Translations under genes and position numbers: made by a program | Shown here: positions 8,376 through 16,438 of the stretch, piece after piece | How positions within the stretch are numbered: position 1 is the stretch's first letter | Layout of the letters: each line of letters opens with the position of its first letter | Assembly: GCA_017454215.1 (NCBI GenBank) | Contig: JAFTDL010000039.1 | Coordinates: forward strand, 1 to 42,739 | Reading direction: 5' to 3' | Source of the DNA: Lentisphaeria bacterium | Lineage (GTDB): Bacteria; Verrucomicrobiota; Lentisphaeria; Victivallales; Victivallaceae | DNA: 42,739 nt | The notes under the pieces: model-generated | What the model was told of the DNA's origin: nothing | The model's database searches: none | What the model saw: only the letters and a program-made list of their open reading frames with translations

Positions 8376-8918
8376 ATGGCAGGATCACAGGAGTATGTTT
8401 TCAGTCGTTCCATAGCCGCGCAGCAGGCGGCGCAGATCATAGTCGAAACGGCCCGGCGCGGCGGTTTCATCACGGGACCGGTATTCACCGCTCCGGAACT
8501 GGCCGAGTCGGAAAAGGCGCTGATGCTGAAGATCCTGTCCGCCGTCGCGGACAAGCGGCAGCGGGACGGAGACGCGTTGAGCGATGACACGATCAGTTCG
8601 ATGTTCACTTTCGTTTTCGCCCGGGCGGCGGAGGCCGTGACCAACTACGCCAACCATCGGCCCGATGATTTCTCTATGCTGGGTCTCTTCGATGGCCGCG
8701 CGCCGCTGTACGCCGACGAACAGCTGACGGGATATTTCAAAAAATTGAGTTTCCCCGGGGAGTGCGCCCAGAATTTCTGGGACTGGATCCATTCGGACGT
8801 GGTTCCGGCGGGGACGGATCCGCTTCTGGCGCTCATGGAGTCGCTGAAGTGGTGCTTCCGGCTCTCATGTCACATCGCGGTCACTTACTTGCACGGCCGC
8901 GGATTCCGTTTCTCGTGA
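8376..8918 (+). CDS. Hypothetical protein, 180 aa
   Basis: I do not recognise this family. The start is ATG at 8376 behind a GGAAGG-type ribosome-binding site. The protein is soluble-looking, with no signal peptide or membrane segment, and appears mostly helical. It has an alanine-rich N-terminal half (IAAQQAAQIIVETARRGG) and an aromatic C-terminal half (AQNFWDWIHSDV, WCFRLSCHIAVTYLHGRGF). The 3' end runs 38 nt into the convergent glycosyltransferase gene at 8881. It stands alone between the terminated ribosomal operon and a minus-strand operon. Coding looks real (third-position GC bias, start signal), but its function is unknown. Confidence 0.65.
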   Translation: MAGSQEYVFSRSIAAQQAAQIIVETARRGGFITGPVFTAPELAESEKALMLKILSAVADKRQRDGDALSDDTISSMFTFVFARAAEAVTNYANHRPDDFSMLGLFDGRAPLYADEQLTGYFKKLSFPGECAQNFWDWIHSDVVPAGTDPLLALMESLKWCFRLSCHIAVTYLHGRGFRFS

Positions 8919-10776
8919 TCTCCAGATTTTTTTTGTAGCCGGTCTCTTCCGGTGCGAGGGCCAGAGCGGCGGCAAAGCATTTCTCCGCGACCTCCGGCCG
9001 TCCCGAACGCAGGGCGATCACGCCCAGCAGGTTGTAGGCCCGGTGACAGGTGTTGTCGCATGCCAGCGCGGTCAGCAGTTCCTTTTCGGCCTCCCGCAGT
9101 TTGCCGCGTCCGTTGAGAAAGACGGCGTGATTGTAGTGGAGAACGGCCGAGTTCGGCGCTCTGCGCAGGGCCTCAGCATAGAACTTTTGCGCCTCGGCGT
9201 GCCTCCGGGGGAAACGGGCGGAGAGATTGGCCAGATTCATCCATGACTCCATGGCGTCGGGATCGCCTGCCGCGGCTTCGCGGTAGGCCCGTTCCGCACC
9301 GGCAAAGTCGCCGTGGCGCTCCAGCAGCATGCCGATCTGATTGCTGATGCGGGCCGGGTCGTAATAGCCTTTCCGGGCAAAGGACAGATCGCGGAGGGCG
9401 CGTTTTGCATCGCCTTTCCGCCATGCGGCTTCTCCGGTGAGGGCCGCCGCTTCGTATCCGCCCCGGGAGAAACTTCCCGTGATGAGGGGCAGCGCCAGAA
9501 AGAGGACAAGAAGCGGCAGGTAAAAATACTTTTTCCAGTCGAAGGAGACAAGACCGCAGGCGGAGAAAAACAGGATCGCCGGCAGCATGGCCAGACGGTA
9601 GCGCCCCGACGTCACGGTGAGGATCTGTCCGGCATACAGCGCGGCGGCAAGGAGCTGCAGCGGGACGGGAACCGGTTCCTTTTTTTTCGCGGTGTACAGG
9701 ATCCCCCACAGGGCGAAAAAGAGGATCAGGGGCGCGGTGAACGCGCCCCCGCGCATGATCTTCGTGCGGTAGAGCAGGGCGCCCGGATCGGCTCCGGCGG
9801 GAAGTTCGGCGGGATACCATACCATGACGGCTTTTTTGAGGAAGAGGTAAATACCTTTGACGGGATCGCTTCTCCAGAAGCGCAGAGTCCGGCCGATCCA
9901 TATCCGGTCGGCGGAAACGCCGCGCCTGAGAGCTTCTGTTTCGGCATCCTTATGCAGTTTTCTCCAGAGGGGACCGGGACGCAGCCGGCAGCCGCCCGTG
10001 GCGTCGGGACTGTTGCCCAGCCAGAAGTTGAAACCGCCGTTCTGCTGTATGCCCGTGAGTTTTCCGTAGTGCAGGGTCTTTATTCCCGCCACGGGCAGGA
10101 CGATGAGGAACACTCCCGCAAGGAAGACGAGGGCCTCTTTGCGGGCCTTGCGGCAGAGGCCGTACAGAAAGACCGCCGCGGCGAAGGTCAGGGGCAGCGG
10201 ATGGGTGACGGCGGCCAGTCCGGCGGCAATGCCCGCGGCTCCGGCACGGATGTTTCTTTTGAGGGGATCGAACTCCGTCGCAGCCAGTTCCAGCATCCAC
10301 AGCGCGACGGTGAGCAGGGGCAGCAGCAGGGATTCGGAGATCAGTTCCGCCTGATGAAAAACGGGAATGACGTACAGCATGCCCAGCGCCAGAAAGACCA
10401 TGCGCACGGCGAAGGGAACACCCTGACGGAAGAGCAGCCGTTCCAGTGCGGGCCAGCAGAGAAAATTGAGCAGCAGCTGTCCGGCGCGCACCGGCGGGAT
10501 CGACAGGCCGCTCAGGAGATAGCACAAGGCCAGAAACAGGGGATAAAGCGGCGCGTGGATGTCAGGGACGGCCGGGAAGAGGCGTCCGGAGAGGATCTCC
10601 CGGGCGCGCTGATCGTACTCGTTCACGTCGGGGCCCACCGGCACGTCGAAGTTGATCAGGGACGCGTATTCATACAGATAGACGGTCCGCAGCAGGAGTC
10701 CCGCGATGAGCAGAAGAGGCGGCAGCCAGACGTCAGCGCGGCGGAAAATCGAATTCTTTTTCAAAGAGATCTCCAA
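8881..10776 (-). CDS. GT-C family glycosyltransferase with C-terminal TPR domain
   Basis: A 631-aa polytopic membrane protein. The N-terminal ~440 residues contain many hydrophobic helices and the layout of dolichyl-phosphate-mannose/ArnT-like GT-C enzymes. After the first helix comes a short periplasmic loop with an acidic motif (VGPDVNEYDQRAREILSG, the usual place of the catalytic Asp), then HAPLYPLFLAL. The last ~190 residues are about five TPRs (examples: HGDFAGAERAYREAAAGDP, GRPEVAEKCFAAALALAP). Such enzymes transfer sugar from a lipid-phosphate donor on the outer face of the inner membrane; acceptor unknown. It is the last gene of the KDO operon and overlaps the HPr-like gene by 44 nt, so the exact start (ATG 10776) is a little uncertain. 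Confidence 0.8.
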   Translation of the reverse strand: MEISLKKNSIFRRADVWLPPLLLIAGLLLRTVYLYEYASLINFDVPVGPDVNEYDQRAREILSGRLFPAVPDIHAPLYPLFLALCYLLSGLSIPPVRAGQLLLNFLCWPALERLLFRQGVPFAVRMVFLALGMLYVIPVFHQAELISESLLLPLLTVALWMLELAATEFDPLKRNIRAGAAGIAAGLAAVTHPLPLTFAAAVFLYGLCRKARKEALVFLAGVFLIVLPVAGIKTLHYGKLTGIQQNGGFNFWLGNSPDATGGCRLRPGPLWRKLHKDAETEALRRGVSADRIWIGRTLRFWRSDPVKGIYLFLKKAVMVWYPAELPAGADPGALLYRTKIMRGGAFTAPLILFFALWGILYTAKKKEPVPVPLQLLAAALYAGQILTVTSGRYRLAMLPAILFFSACGLVSFDWKKYFYLPLLVLFLALPLITGSFSRGGYEAAALTGEAAWRKGDAKRALRDLSFARKGYYDPARISNQIGMLLERHGDFAGAERAYREAAAGDPDAMESWMNLANLSARFPRRHAEAQKFYAEALRRAPNSAVLHYNHAVFLNGRGKLREAEKELLTALACDNTCHRAYNLLGVIALRSGRPEVAEKCFAAALALAPEETGYKKNLEITRNGIRGRASK

Positions 10777-11020
10777 TCTGGACGATGGCGGCGTCTTCGT
10801 CGGGTCCTTCGATGCGGAGCACGGCGGAAGTGCCGCAGGAAAGCCCCAGAGAGATCAGCGACAGAATGCTGTCTTCGATCCCGACGGTCTCGCCTCCGGC
10901 AGTCACCTCCACGCTGTGAAACGGAAAGTGCTGTTTTATGGCATTGAGGATCTCGCTCGACGGACGGCAGTGGATCCCCGCCTTGTTCCTTATCGTTATC
11001 AGACGTTCCTTCACGATCAT
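10733..11020 (-). CDS. HPr-like phosphocarrier protein
   Basis: A 95-aa HPr/NPr fold protein. The active-site motif NKAGIHCRPSSEI carries His17, the residue phosphorylated by Enzyme I, with Cys where Ala is usual (GLHARPA). Further on, GIEDSILSLISLGLSCGT matches the KSIMGLMSLG block, and Ser51 aligns with the regulatory Ser46 that HPr kinase modifies. No Enzyme I, PTS transporter or HprK is in the window. The gene lies between an LptC/A-like gene and a glycosyltransferase in an LPS operon and overlaps both (by 4 and 44 nt). A regulatory role in envelope synthesis, like NPr in E. coli, is a reasonable inference; direct sugar transport is less likely. Confidence 0.88.
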   Translation of the reverse strand: MIVKERLITIRNKAGIHCRPSSEILNAIKQHFPFHSVEVTAGGETVGIEDSILSLISLGLSCGTSAVLRIEGPDEDAAIVQIGDLFEKEFDFPPR

Positions 11021-13383
11021 TTTCCTTTGGTTTCGAACAGTGTCGTTTCGGTATTGCCGCGGCTCTCGAACCGCTCTTCCTTCAGGTGATAGACGAGTTT
11101 GTCGCTCTCCTGCCGGTGCTCGCGGCTCCGCACCCAGGGACGGCGGGGCGGCTTGCCGGTGATGACGATCCGTCCGGTGCTGACCTTGTAGTCGGCGTGT
11201 TCGCCGCCCGCGGCCACGTCCTGGCCCTGGGTCTTATGGGTGATGACCACGTTGTCGATGCACTCCACCCGGTCGAGTTCGAGATCGCCCGAAATGGCGA
11301 TGCGTGAGGGCGCGAAGTTCTCGGACGACGTCATATCGAAAGGATCGTCGTCGATGTTCGTCTGCGGAACGGCGGCTTTCGCGGGAACGGGGGAAGCCTT
11401 CACTCCGTAAAGTTTGAGGGTCTCGCACCTGAGGCTCGAGAGTTCGTCGAAAACATTGACTTTTCCCGAGAAGGTGCTGATGTTGGTCGCCATATCCGTG
11501 AAGGAACGCATGGCGACGAGGGTCCGCCGGCCTTTGCCGGCGGAGACGCCCTGTGGCAGATTCGAGGAAGAGACACTGCCCGTGCTGTCGAGCCGGACGC
11601 CGTTGTCGCACGTGATCTTCGTCAGCACCGCGCCGCCGGATTGAAGCATGCCGCTTCGGACTTTTTCTCCCGGCCGCGCTTCCCGGAAAAACAAAGTCAG
11701 CAACCCTGTGCGCAGGGTCGCGTTGGGATCGGTCATGACGACGTTCCCCGTGGCTACGGCCCGGTCGAGGGTCTTGCCCGAGGCGGCGCCTTCGCGCAGA
11801 GCGGCGGAGTTGACGGGAACTTTTTCGGAGGAGGGATTTTTGCGGTCGGCCAGCACCAGTTCGATGCGGCTGCAGGTCAGACGCGATCTCTCCTGTTCGC
11901 CCCGGACTCTCTCGTAGAAGAGGATCCTGTTCCGGCCGGGGAAAAAGTCGGCTTTATCCGCGGACAGCGTCGCCGATCTGGCATCGGACTGGCGGTGGAG
12001 GAGTTTCACGTTCCTGCGGCAGAGCACCGAATCGAGTCCGGCGCCTGCCGAAAGATCGCCGGTGTTCCTGCCTTTTTTGAGGTTGAGCCGCGCCGCATCG
12101 CAGGTGAGGACCGTGCCGGAGTCCTGCGCGAAAACATTTTTCTTGAGGTCGATGGCGTTGAGATCGGGCAGAAATTCTCCCTGGTCGGCGCAGACGAGAA
12201 AGGGCTCGTCCCCTTTGCCGGCCGTCTGCTTGCCGGCGAGGACGATGCCCTGCGGATAAACGATGCTCTTCACGGACTCGGCCCCGCCGCGTGAATCGGT
12301 TTCGGTCATGCCGCTGATAAGTTCCCCTGCGGGCAGGGTCGCCGTGCCGGACCGGCGCAGTTCGATCTGAACGATCCTGCCGTAGGAACGGGTCCGGGGA
12401 TCGTCGACCACCACGAAGCCTTGAGTCTCATGAGGCGCTTTTTTGAGCAGTGAACGGATCTGTGTCCGGAGCCGGGCTATGGGAAGAGGATTTTTCGGCG
12501 TGTCGCTTGAGAGCGTGATCCTGCCCCCGTGGATATCGTAGACCAGGTGGTCGGCATAGAGTTTGCCCGTCGAACCTTTGGCTCCCGAAACGACGATGCT
12601 GCCGTCCGCGAGGATGCGCGAGAGGCCCGCGATCTCCGATTCCGTGTCGATCAGCCGTTTCTTCTTCTGCTGCGCGGCTTCCTTGTCCTTTGAAAGCAGG
12701 ATCGTCAGTCGATCGCAGGTTATGGTCGCCTGCTCTTCTTTGACGACGACGCTGCCGATGAGCATGATGCGCTTCTCCATCAGCTCGATGAGGAGCGCAT
12801 CCCCGGTGGCGGTGATGAAGCTGTGCTTTTTGTTTTTCAGCGATTCCAGTTTGCGGGGATCGCTGCCGGCGGTCCTGAGGACGACTTCGATCTCGGAATT
12901 CACCCTTATCTCGCGGCGGTCGAAGTCCGCTTCGAAGCCGATGCCGTTGAGGTCGAGCAGGGGAGAACGCAGAAAGATGCGGTCCGATCCGGAAGCCTTG
13001 TGGGTCTCCTGATCGATGTCGGCCCGCGAGGTGGTCACGACGGCTTCACTGTACTTCAGCCGCGGCAGCCAGAAGTCGAAGACCTCCCTGAAGGGCGCGT
13101 TGAGGGGATAGGCCCGCAGTTTCCACGCGTCACCGATGTCGTCGACGCTGGCGGTGGGACGGATGAAGTCCAGCACGGTCGTCATGCCCGAAATGACCCG
13201 TCCGCGGCGCTCCGCCCGGGTGACGAAGATCATCATCTGGGGCTTGCCGCCCCGGTTGTAGATGGGTATCTTCGCATTGCTGAGGGTCAGTCCCCGCAGA
13301 TCGCTCAGGTCGTTGCGGGCGAAGAGCGCGCCCGCTGCCGTGAGGATCAGCAGAGTCAGAAGTGCGGCCCGTGCGTATTTCAT
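11017..13383 (-). CDS. LptC/LptA-like periplasmic protein with multiple OstA-type repeats
   Basis: A 788-aa exported protein starting at ATG 13383, where a signal sequence begins (MKYARAALLTLLILTAAGAL). The start overlaps the kdsC stop by 4 nt (ATGA). Around residues 147-170 is an LptC-like stretch (GIGFEADFDRREIRVNSEIE). Repeated segments then follow the LptA/OstA pattern of a 'GNVxV' strand and a 'cDxLxL' strand: residues ~189-231 (ITCDRLTILL), ~257-295, ~397-437 (LTCDAARLNLK), ~450-512, ~539-568 (VATGNVVMTD), ~634-659 (LRCETLKLYG) and ~703-778 (VECIDNVVITH). LptA normally has one such domain in ~180 aa, so this is far larger. Likely role: LPS transport across the periplasm. LptD is less likely, as there is no C-terminal beta-barrel pattern. 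Confidence 0.75.
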   Translation of the reverse strand: MKYARAALLTLLILTAAGALFARNDLSDLRGLTLSNAKIPIYNRGGKPQMMIFVTRAERRGRVISGMTTVLDFIRPTASVDDIGDAWKLRAYPLNAPFREVFDFWLPRLKYSEAVVTTSRADIDQETHKASGSDRIFLRSPLLDLNGIGFEADFDRREIRVNSEIEVVLRTAGSDPRKLESLKNKKHSFITATGDALLIELMEKRIMLIGSVVVKEEQATITCDRLTILLSKDKEAAQQKKKRLIDTESEIAGLSRILADGSIVVSGAKGSTGKLYADHLVYDIHGGRITLSSDTPKNPLPIARLRTQIRSLLKKAPHETQGFVVVDDPRTRSYGRIVQIELRRSGTATLPAGELISGMTETDSRGGAESVKSIVYPQGIVLAGKQTAGKGDEPFLVCADQGEFLPDLNAIDLKKNVFAQDSGTVLTCDAARLNLKKGRNTGDLSAGAGLDSVLCRRNVKLLHRQSDARSATLSADKADFFPGRNRILFYERVRGEQERSRLTCSRIELVLADRKNPSSEKVPVNSAALREGAASGKTLDRAVATGNVVMTDPNATLRTGLLTLFFREARPGEKVRSGMLQSGGAVLTKITCDNGVRLDSTGSVSSSNLPQGVSAGKGRRTLVAMRSFTDMATNISTFSGKVNVFDELSSLRCETLKLYGVKASPVPAKAAVPQTNIDDDPFDMTSSENFAPSRIAISGDLELDRVECIDNVVITHKTQGQDVAAGGEHADYKVSTGRIVITGKPPRRPWVRSREHRQESDKLVYHLKEERFESRGNTETTLFETKGK

Positions 13384-13898
13384 TTGCGGTAACGCTCCAG
13401 GACCTGATCCCAGATGCCGCTTTCGCGGAAGAGACGCTCGAGGATCTCCACGAATACGCCGTGTCCGCCGGGGGTCTTCAGCCGCCAGTCGGCGAATTCG
13501 TCCAGCGCGGGAACGGCGTCGGCGACGGCGACCGAAATGCCGGCGCGGCTCATGACGGGGGCGTCGACGAGGTCGTCGCCCACATAGAGGCACTGCTCGG
13601 GGGCGAGATCGTATTCCTTGAGGATCTCCTCGAAGGCCGTCCGCTTGTCGTGAACGTCTTCCCTGCAGAAATCCATGCCCAGTTCCTGCGCGCGGAGGCG
13701 ATTGGCCGACGCCGAGCGGCCGGAGATGAGACCGGTGATGTAGCCGTGACGCCTGGCCAGTTTGAGCCAGTGGCCGTCGCGGTAGTTGAAGAATTTGATG
13801 AATTCCGGCGCTCCGTAGCCGACCCGGCAGTCGGTCAGGACGCCGTCGATGTCGGAAATGATCGCGCGGATGGCTTTGAATCTGTCAGTCGAGATCAT
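13380..13898 (-). CDS. kdsC: 3-deoxy-D-manno-octulosonate 8-phosphate phosphatase
   Basis: HAD-superfamily phosphatase releasing KDO from KDO-8-phosphate. It is 172 aa, the capless C0-type length that works as a tetramer. Motif I is ISDIDGVLTDCRVGYG (nucleophile and acid Asp pair), motif II includes LISGRSA, and motif III/IV is LYVGDDLVDAPVM. It overlaps kdsA by 14 nt at its start and the LptC/A-like gene by 4 nt at its end, inside a complete KDO block. Confidence 0.95.
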   Translation of the reverse strand: MISTDRFKAIRAIISDIDGVLTDCRVGYGAPEFIKFFNYRDGHWLKLARRHGYITGLISGRSASANRLRAQELGMDFCREDVHDKRTAFEEILKEYDLAPEQCLYVGDDLVDAPVMSRAGISVAVADAVPALDEFADWRLKTPGGHGVFVEILERLFRESGIWDQVLERYRK

Positions 13899-14697
13899 GG
13901 ATGACCTTCACTTTTTTGAGAATTTTTTCGGCATCGGCGAAATCCAGAGAGTTGGGGCCGTCGGAGAGGGCGTGAGCCGGATCGGGATGCACTTCGCAGA
14001 AAATGCCGTCGATCCCCACCGCCGCCGCCGCGCGGGCCAGAGGAAAGATGAACTCCCGCTGGCCGCCCGAGGCGTTGCCGAGCCCCCCCGGAAGCTGGAC
14101 TGAATGGGTGGCGTCGAAGATCACCGGCACGTCGAAACCGCGCATGACCGGCAGACTGCGGAGATCCACCACGAGATTGTGGTAGCCGAAGGAACTGCCG
14201 CGCTCGGTGAGCATGACCTGGTTGTTCCCGGTCATGCGGACCTTTTCGACGGCGCCGCGCATGTCCTCGGGAGCCATGAACTGGCCCTTCTTGATGTTGA
14301 CCGGCCGGCCGCTGCGTCCGGCCGCCTGCAGAAGATCGGTCTGGCGGCAGAGAAAGGCCGGGATCTGGAGGACGTCGGCCACCTGCGCCACTTCGGGGAC
14401 TTCGGCGCTTTCGTGCACGTCGGTCAGGACCGGGATGCCGAAACGCTCCTTCACCGCGGCCAGAAATGCCAGTCCCGCCTTGCGGCCCGGTCCCCGGCGG
14501 GAGGAACCGCTGGAACGGTTGGCCTTGTCGTAGGAGGCCTTGAAAATGTACTGGATGTCGAGCTTTTTACAGAGACCCGTGAGAAACTCCGCCGTTTTCA
14601 TGCACACGTCGAGACTTTCGGCCATGCACGGACCTCCGATGAGGACGAGTCTGCCGTCCCCGATGGTGACATTTTTTGCAACGACGACCTTGTTCAT
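13885..14697 (-). CDS. kdsA: 2-dehydro-3-deoxyphosphooctonate aldolase (KDO-8-P synthase)
   Basis: Condenses phosphoenolpyruvate with arabinose-5-phosphate to KDO-8-phosphate in the cytoplasm. It is 270 aa. Signatures: LIGGPCMAES near the N-terminus, FKASYDKANRSS (PEP-binding Lys/Arg), VLTDVHES, and FDATHSVQLPGG with DGIFCEVHPDPAHALSDGPN near the end. Asn replaces Cys in the metal-site position of some relatives (YIFKASYDKAN), so metal dependence should be decided by alignment. It overlaps kdsB by 4 nt (ATGA) and kdsC by 14 nt. Confidence 0.96.
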   Translation of the reverse strand: MNKVVVAKNVTIGDGRLVLIGGPCMAESLDVCMKTAEFLTGLCKKLDIQYIFKASYDKANRSSGSSRRGPGRKAGLAFLAAVKERFGIPVLTDVHESAEVPEVAQVADVLQIPAFLCRQTDLLQAAGRSGRPVNIKKGQFMAPEDMRGAVEKVRMTGNNQVMLTERGSSFGYHNLVVDLRSLPVMRGFDVPVIFDATHSVQLPGGLGNASGGQREFIFPLARAAAAVGIDGIFCEVHPDPAHALSDGPNSLDFADAEKILKKVKVIHDLD

Positions 14698-15425
14698 TTG
14701 AGCATTCCTTTTATTGCGGCCTCGGCTTTTGCCAGATCTTCAGGCGTGTCCACGCCGATGCTGGAGAGATCCGAGGTCAGTACGTGAATTTTCATGCCGT
14801 TTTCCAGCGCCCGGAGCTGCTCCAGCTTTTCGCAGTTCTCCAGCGGACTCGGGGGCAGGGCGACGAACTTTTCGAGCGCCGCCCTGCGGTAGGCGTAGAT
14901 GCCCCAGTGCAGCCACATCGGGGCTTCCACCCCGCCCGAACGCAGAAACGGTATCGGCGCGCGGCTGAAATAAAGCGCCGTATGATCGGCTCCGAAAACG
15001 ACCTTCACGTTGTTTTCGGTCATTTTTTCGCGGACGGCGGGGACCGCCACGGTCGCCATGTCCAGTTCGGGGCGCGCCTTCATGAGGGCGATGAGTTCGT
15101 CGATGACGGAGCTGGGGATCAGCGGTTCGTCGCCCTGAACGTTGATGACGATCTGCGCGTCGGTCCCTGCGACGGCCTCGCAGATGCGGTCGGTGCCGGA
15201 AGGATGGTTTTTCCCTGTCATCACCGCCTTGAATCCGGCGGCGGTGACGGCGCTGAAGATCCGTTCGTCATCGGTCGCGACCATGACCGTGTCGGCACAG
15301 CTGGACGCGGCCTTTTCGCAGACGTGAAGGATCATCGGCTTTCCGGCCAGAACGGCCAGCGGTTTGCCGGGAAAACGGCTGCTGGCATAGCGGGCGGGAA
15401 TGACTACGGCGACTTTTTCGGACAT
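14694..15425 (-). CDS. kdsB: 3-deoxy-manno-octulosonate cytidylyltransferase
   Basis: Activates KDO as CMP-KDO for transfer to lipid A. It is 243 aa. The N-terminal nucleotide-binding signature VVIPARYASSRFPGKPLA, the VATDDERI block, GKNHPSGTDRICEA and NVQGDEPLI are diagnostic, as is LHWGIYAYRRAALEKF. The ATG shares one base with the stop of the upstream heptose kinase (TGATG), and its own stop overlaps kdsA by 4 nt. Confidence 0.97.
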   Translation of the reverse strand: MSEKVAVVIPARYASSRFPGKPLAVLAGKPMILHVCEKAASSCADTVMVATDDERIFSAVTAAGFKAVMTGKNHPSGTDRICEAVAGTDAQIVINVQGDEPLIPSSVIDELIALMKARPELDMATVAVPAVREKMTENNVKVVFGADHTALYFSRAPIPFLRSGGVEAPMWLHWGIYAYRRAALEKFVALPPSPLENCEKLEQLRALENGMKIHVLTSDLSSIGVDTPEDLAKAEAAIKGMLK

Positions 15426-16438
15426 CAGGCATCCTCCTGTTCACAAACGTCACACAATTCTGAAAAAGCGATCGGCGCGGTGCCGACTTTGGCGACGACC
15501 ACGCTGGCCGCCCGGTTGGCGATGTCGGCCGCCGTTACGGGATCGGCTCCTGAAGCCAGCGCCAGCGTGTAGGCCGCCGTCACGGTGTCGCCCGCGCCGG
15601 AAACGTCGAAAACTTCGCGGGCCCGGGTCGGAATGATCTCTTCCTTCCGGTCCCTGCGGAAAAGTCCCATGCCCTGAGCTGCGAGGGAGATGAGCAGATG
15701 GTCGGGCTGCCACTGCTCCAGAAGGACTTCCGCGGCGTTTCTGAGGGCCGGATCGGTCCGGGGATCGGCGCCGGGGGTCCTGTCCTGAACGTTGGCCATG
15801 GCGAATGCCTCGTTCCGGTTGGGTTTGATGAAGGTCAGTCCCCTGACCGGATCGATGCCGCCCGGCTTGGGGTCCAGCGCCGTGGCCACGTTGTACTTGC
15901 GCGCCTCGGCAACGATCTCTTCGAGCATCCACGTCGCCAGCAGACCCTTGGCGTAGTCCTCGAAAATGATCGCGTCGAACTCTCACGAACGGATGCGGTC
16001 GATGATGAGATCGACCATTTTGCGCCTGACCCCGTCGGGAACGGGAGAAGTGTTCTCCTGATCGACCCGCAGAAGCTGCTGTCCGGAGGCCATGATCCGG
16101 CGTTTTTCCGTCGTCGGACGGGCGGGATCATAGAGGACTCCGTCTGCGCCGATCTTCTCCGCGGCGAACTCCGCCAGCACCTGTTTGCCTGCGTCGTCGT
16201 CGCCGATGACACCGAAACCTTCGGCGCGGGCGCCGAGTGTTGCGATGTTGCGCATGACGTTGGCGGCTCCGCCGAGACAGCAGGTACGCTTCTTGACGCT
16301 CACCACGGGCACGGGGGCCTCCGGCGAAATGCGGGTGACCTGACCCCACAGATAGATGTCGAGCATGATGTCTCCGAGCACGGCGACCCGGGCCGAACTG
16401 AAGCGCGGCAGGATGGCGGATCTGTTTCCTGTGATCAT
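15425..16438 (-). pseudogene. rfaE1: D-glycero-beta-D-manno-heptose-7-phosphate kinase, interrupted by an in-frame TGA
   Basis: A PfkB-type kinase that phosphorylates heptose-7-phosphate at C1 for ADP-heptose synthesis. The frame spans 337 residues, normal for the stand-alone kinase, but codon 152 is TGA (15985-15983). The N-part (151 aa) has VAVLGDIMLDIYLWG, RISPEAPVPVV and GGAANVMRN. After the TGA, in the same frame, come EFDAIIFEDYAKG, LDPKPGG, KPNRNEA and the catalytic DVSGAGDTVTAAY. An ATG at 15928 lies 18 codons downstream but lacks a clear ribosome-binding site. Both halves are fully conserved, so the lesion is recent, a sequencing error, or read through. It overlaps orf153 by 4 nt and kdsB by 1 nt. 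The adenylyltransferase partner rfaE2 is at 16974. Confidence 0.85.
15983..15985 (-). other. In-frame TGA codon in the heptose kinase
   Basis: On the coding strand the codons read CGT TCG TGA GAG TTC GAC, with homology continuing in the same frame on both sides. The position falls in the variable stretch just before the conserved DYAKG motif, where homologues show no fixed Trp or Cys. A one-base change from CGA (Arg), GGA (Gly) or TGG (Trp) would produce it. I see no clear bacterial SECIS-like hairpin immediately downstream. Confidence 0.85.

Noticed and set aside
15983-15985. Selenocysteine or reassigned TGA as the leading explanation for the heptose kinase
   Set aside because: Many genes here end in TGA, no clear hairpin of the bacterial SECIS kind follows within ~40 nt, and the position is not a conserved Cys or Trp in the family as I know it. 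Kept only as an option.
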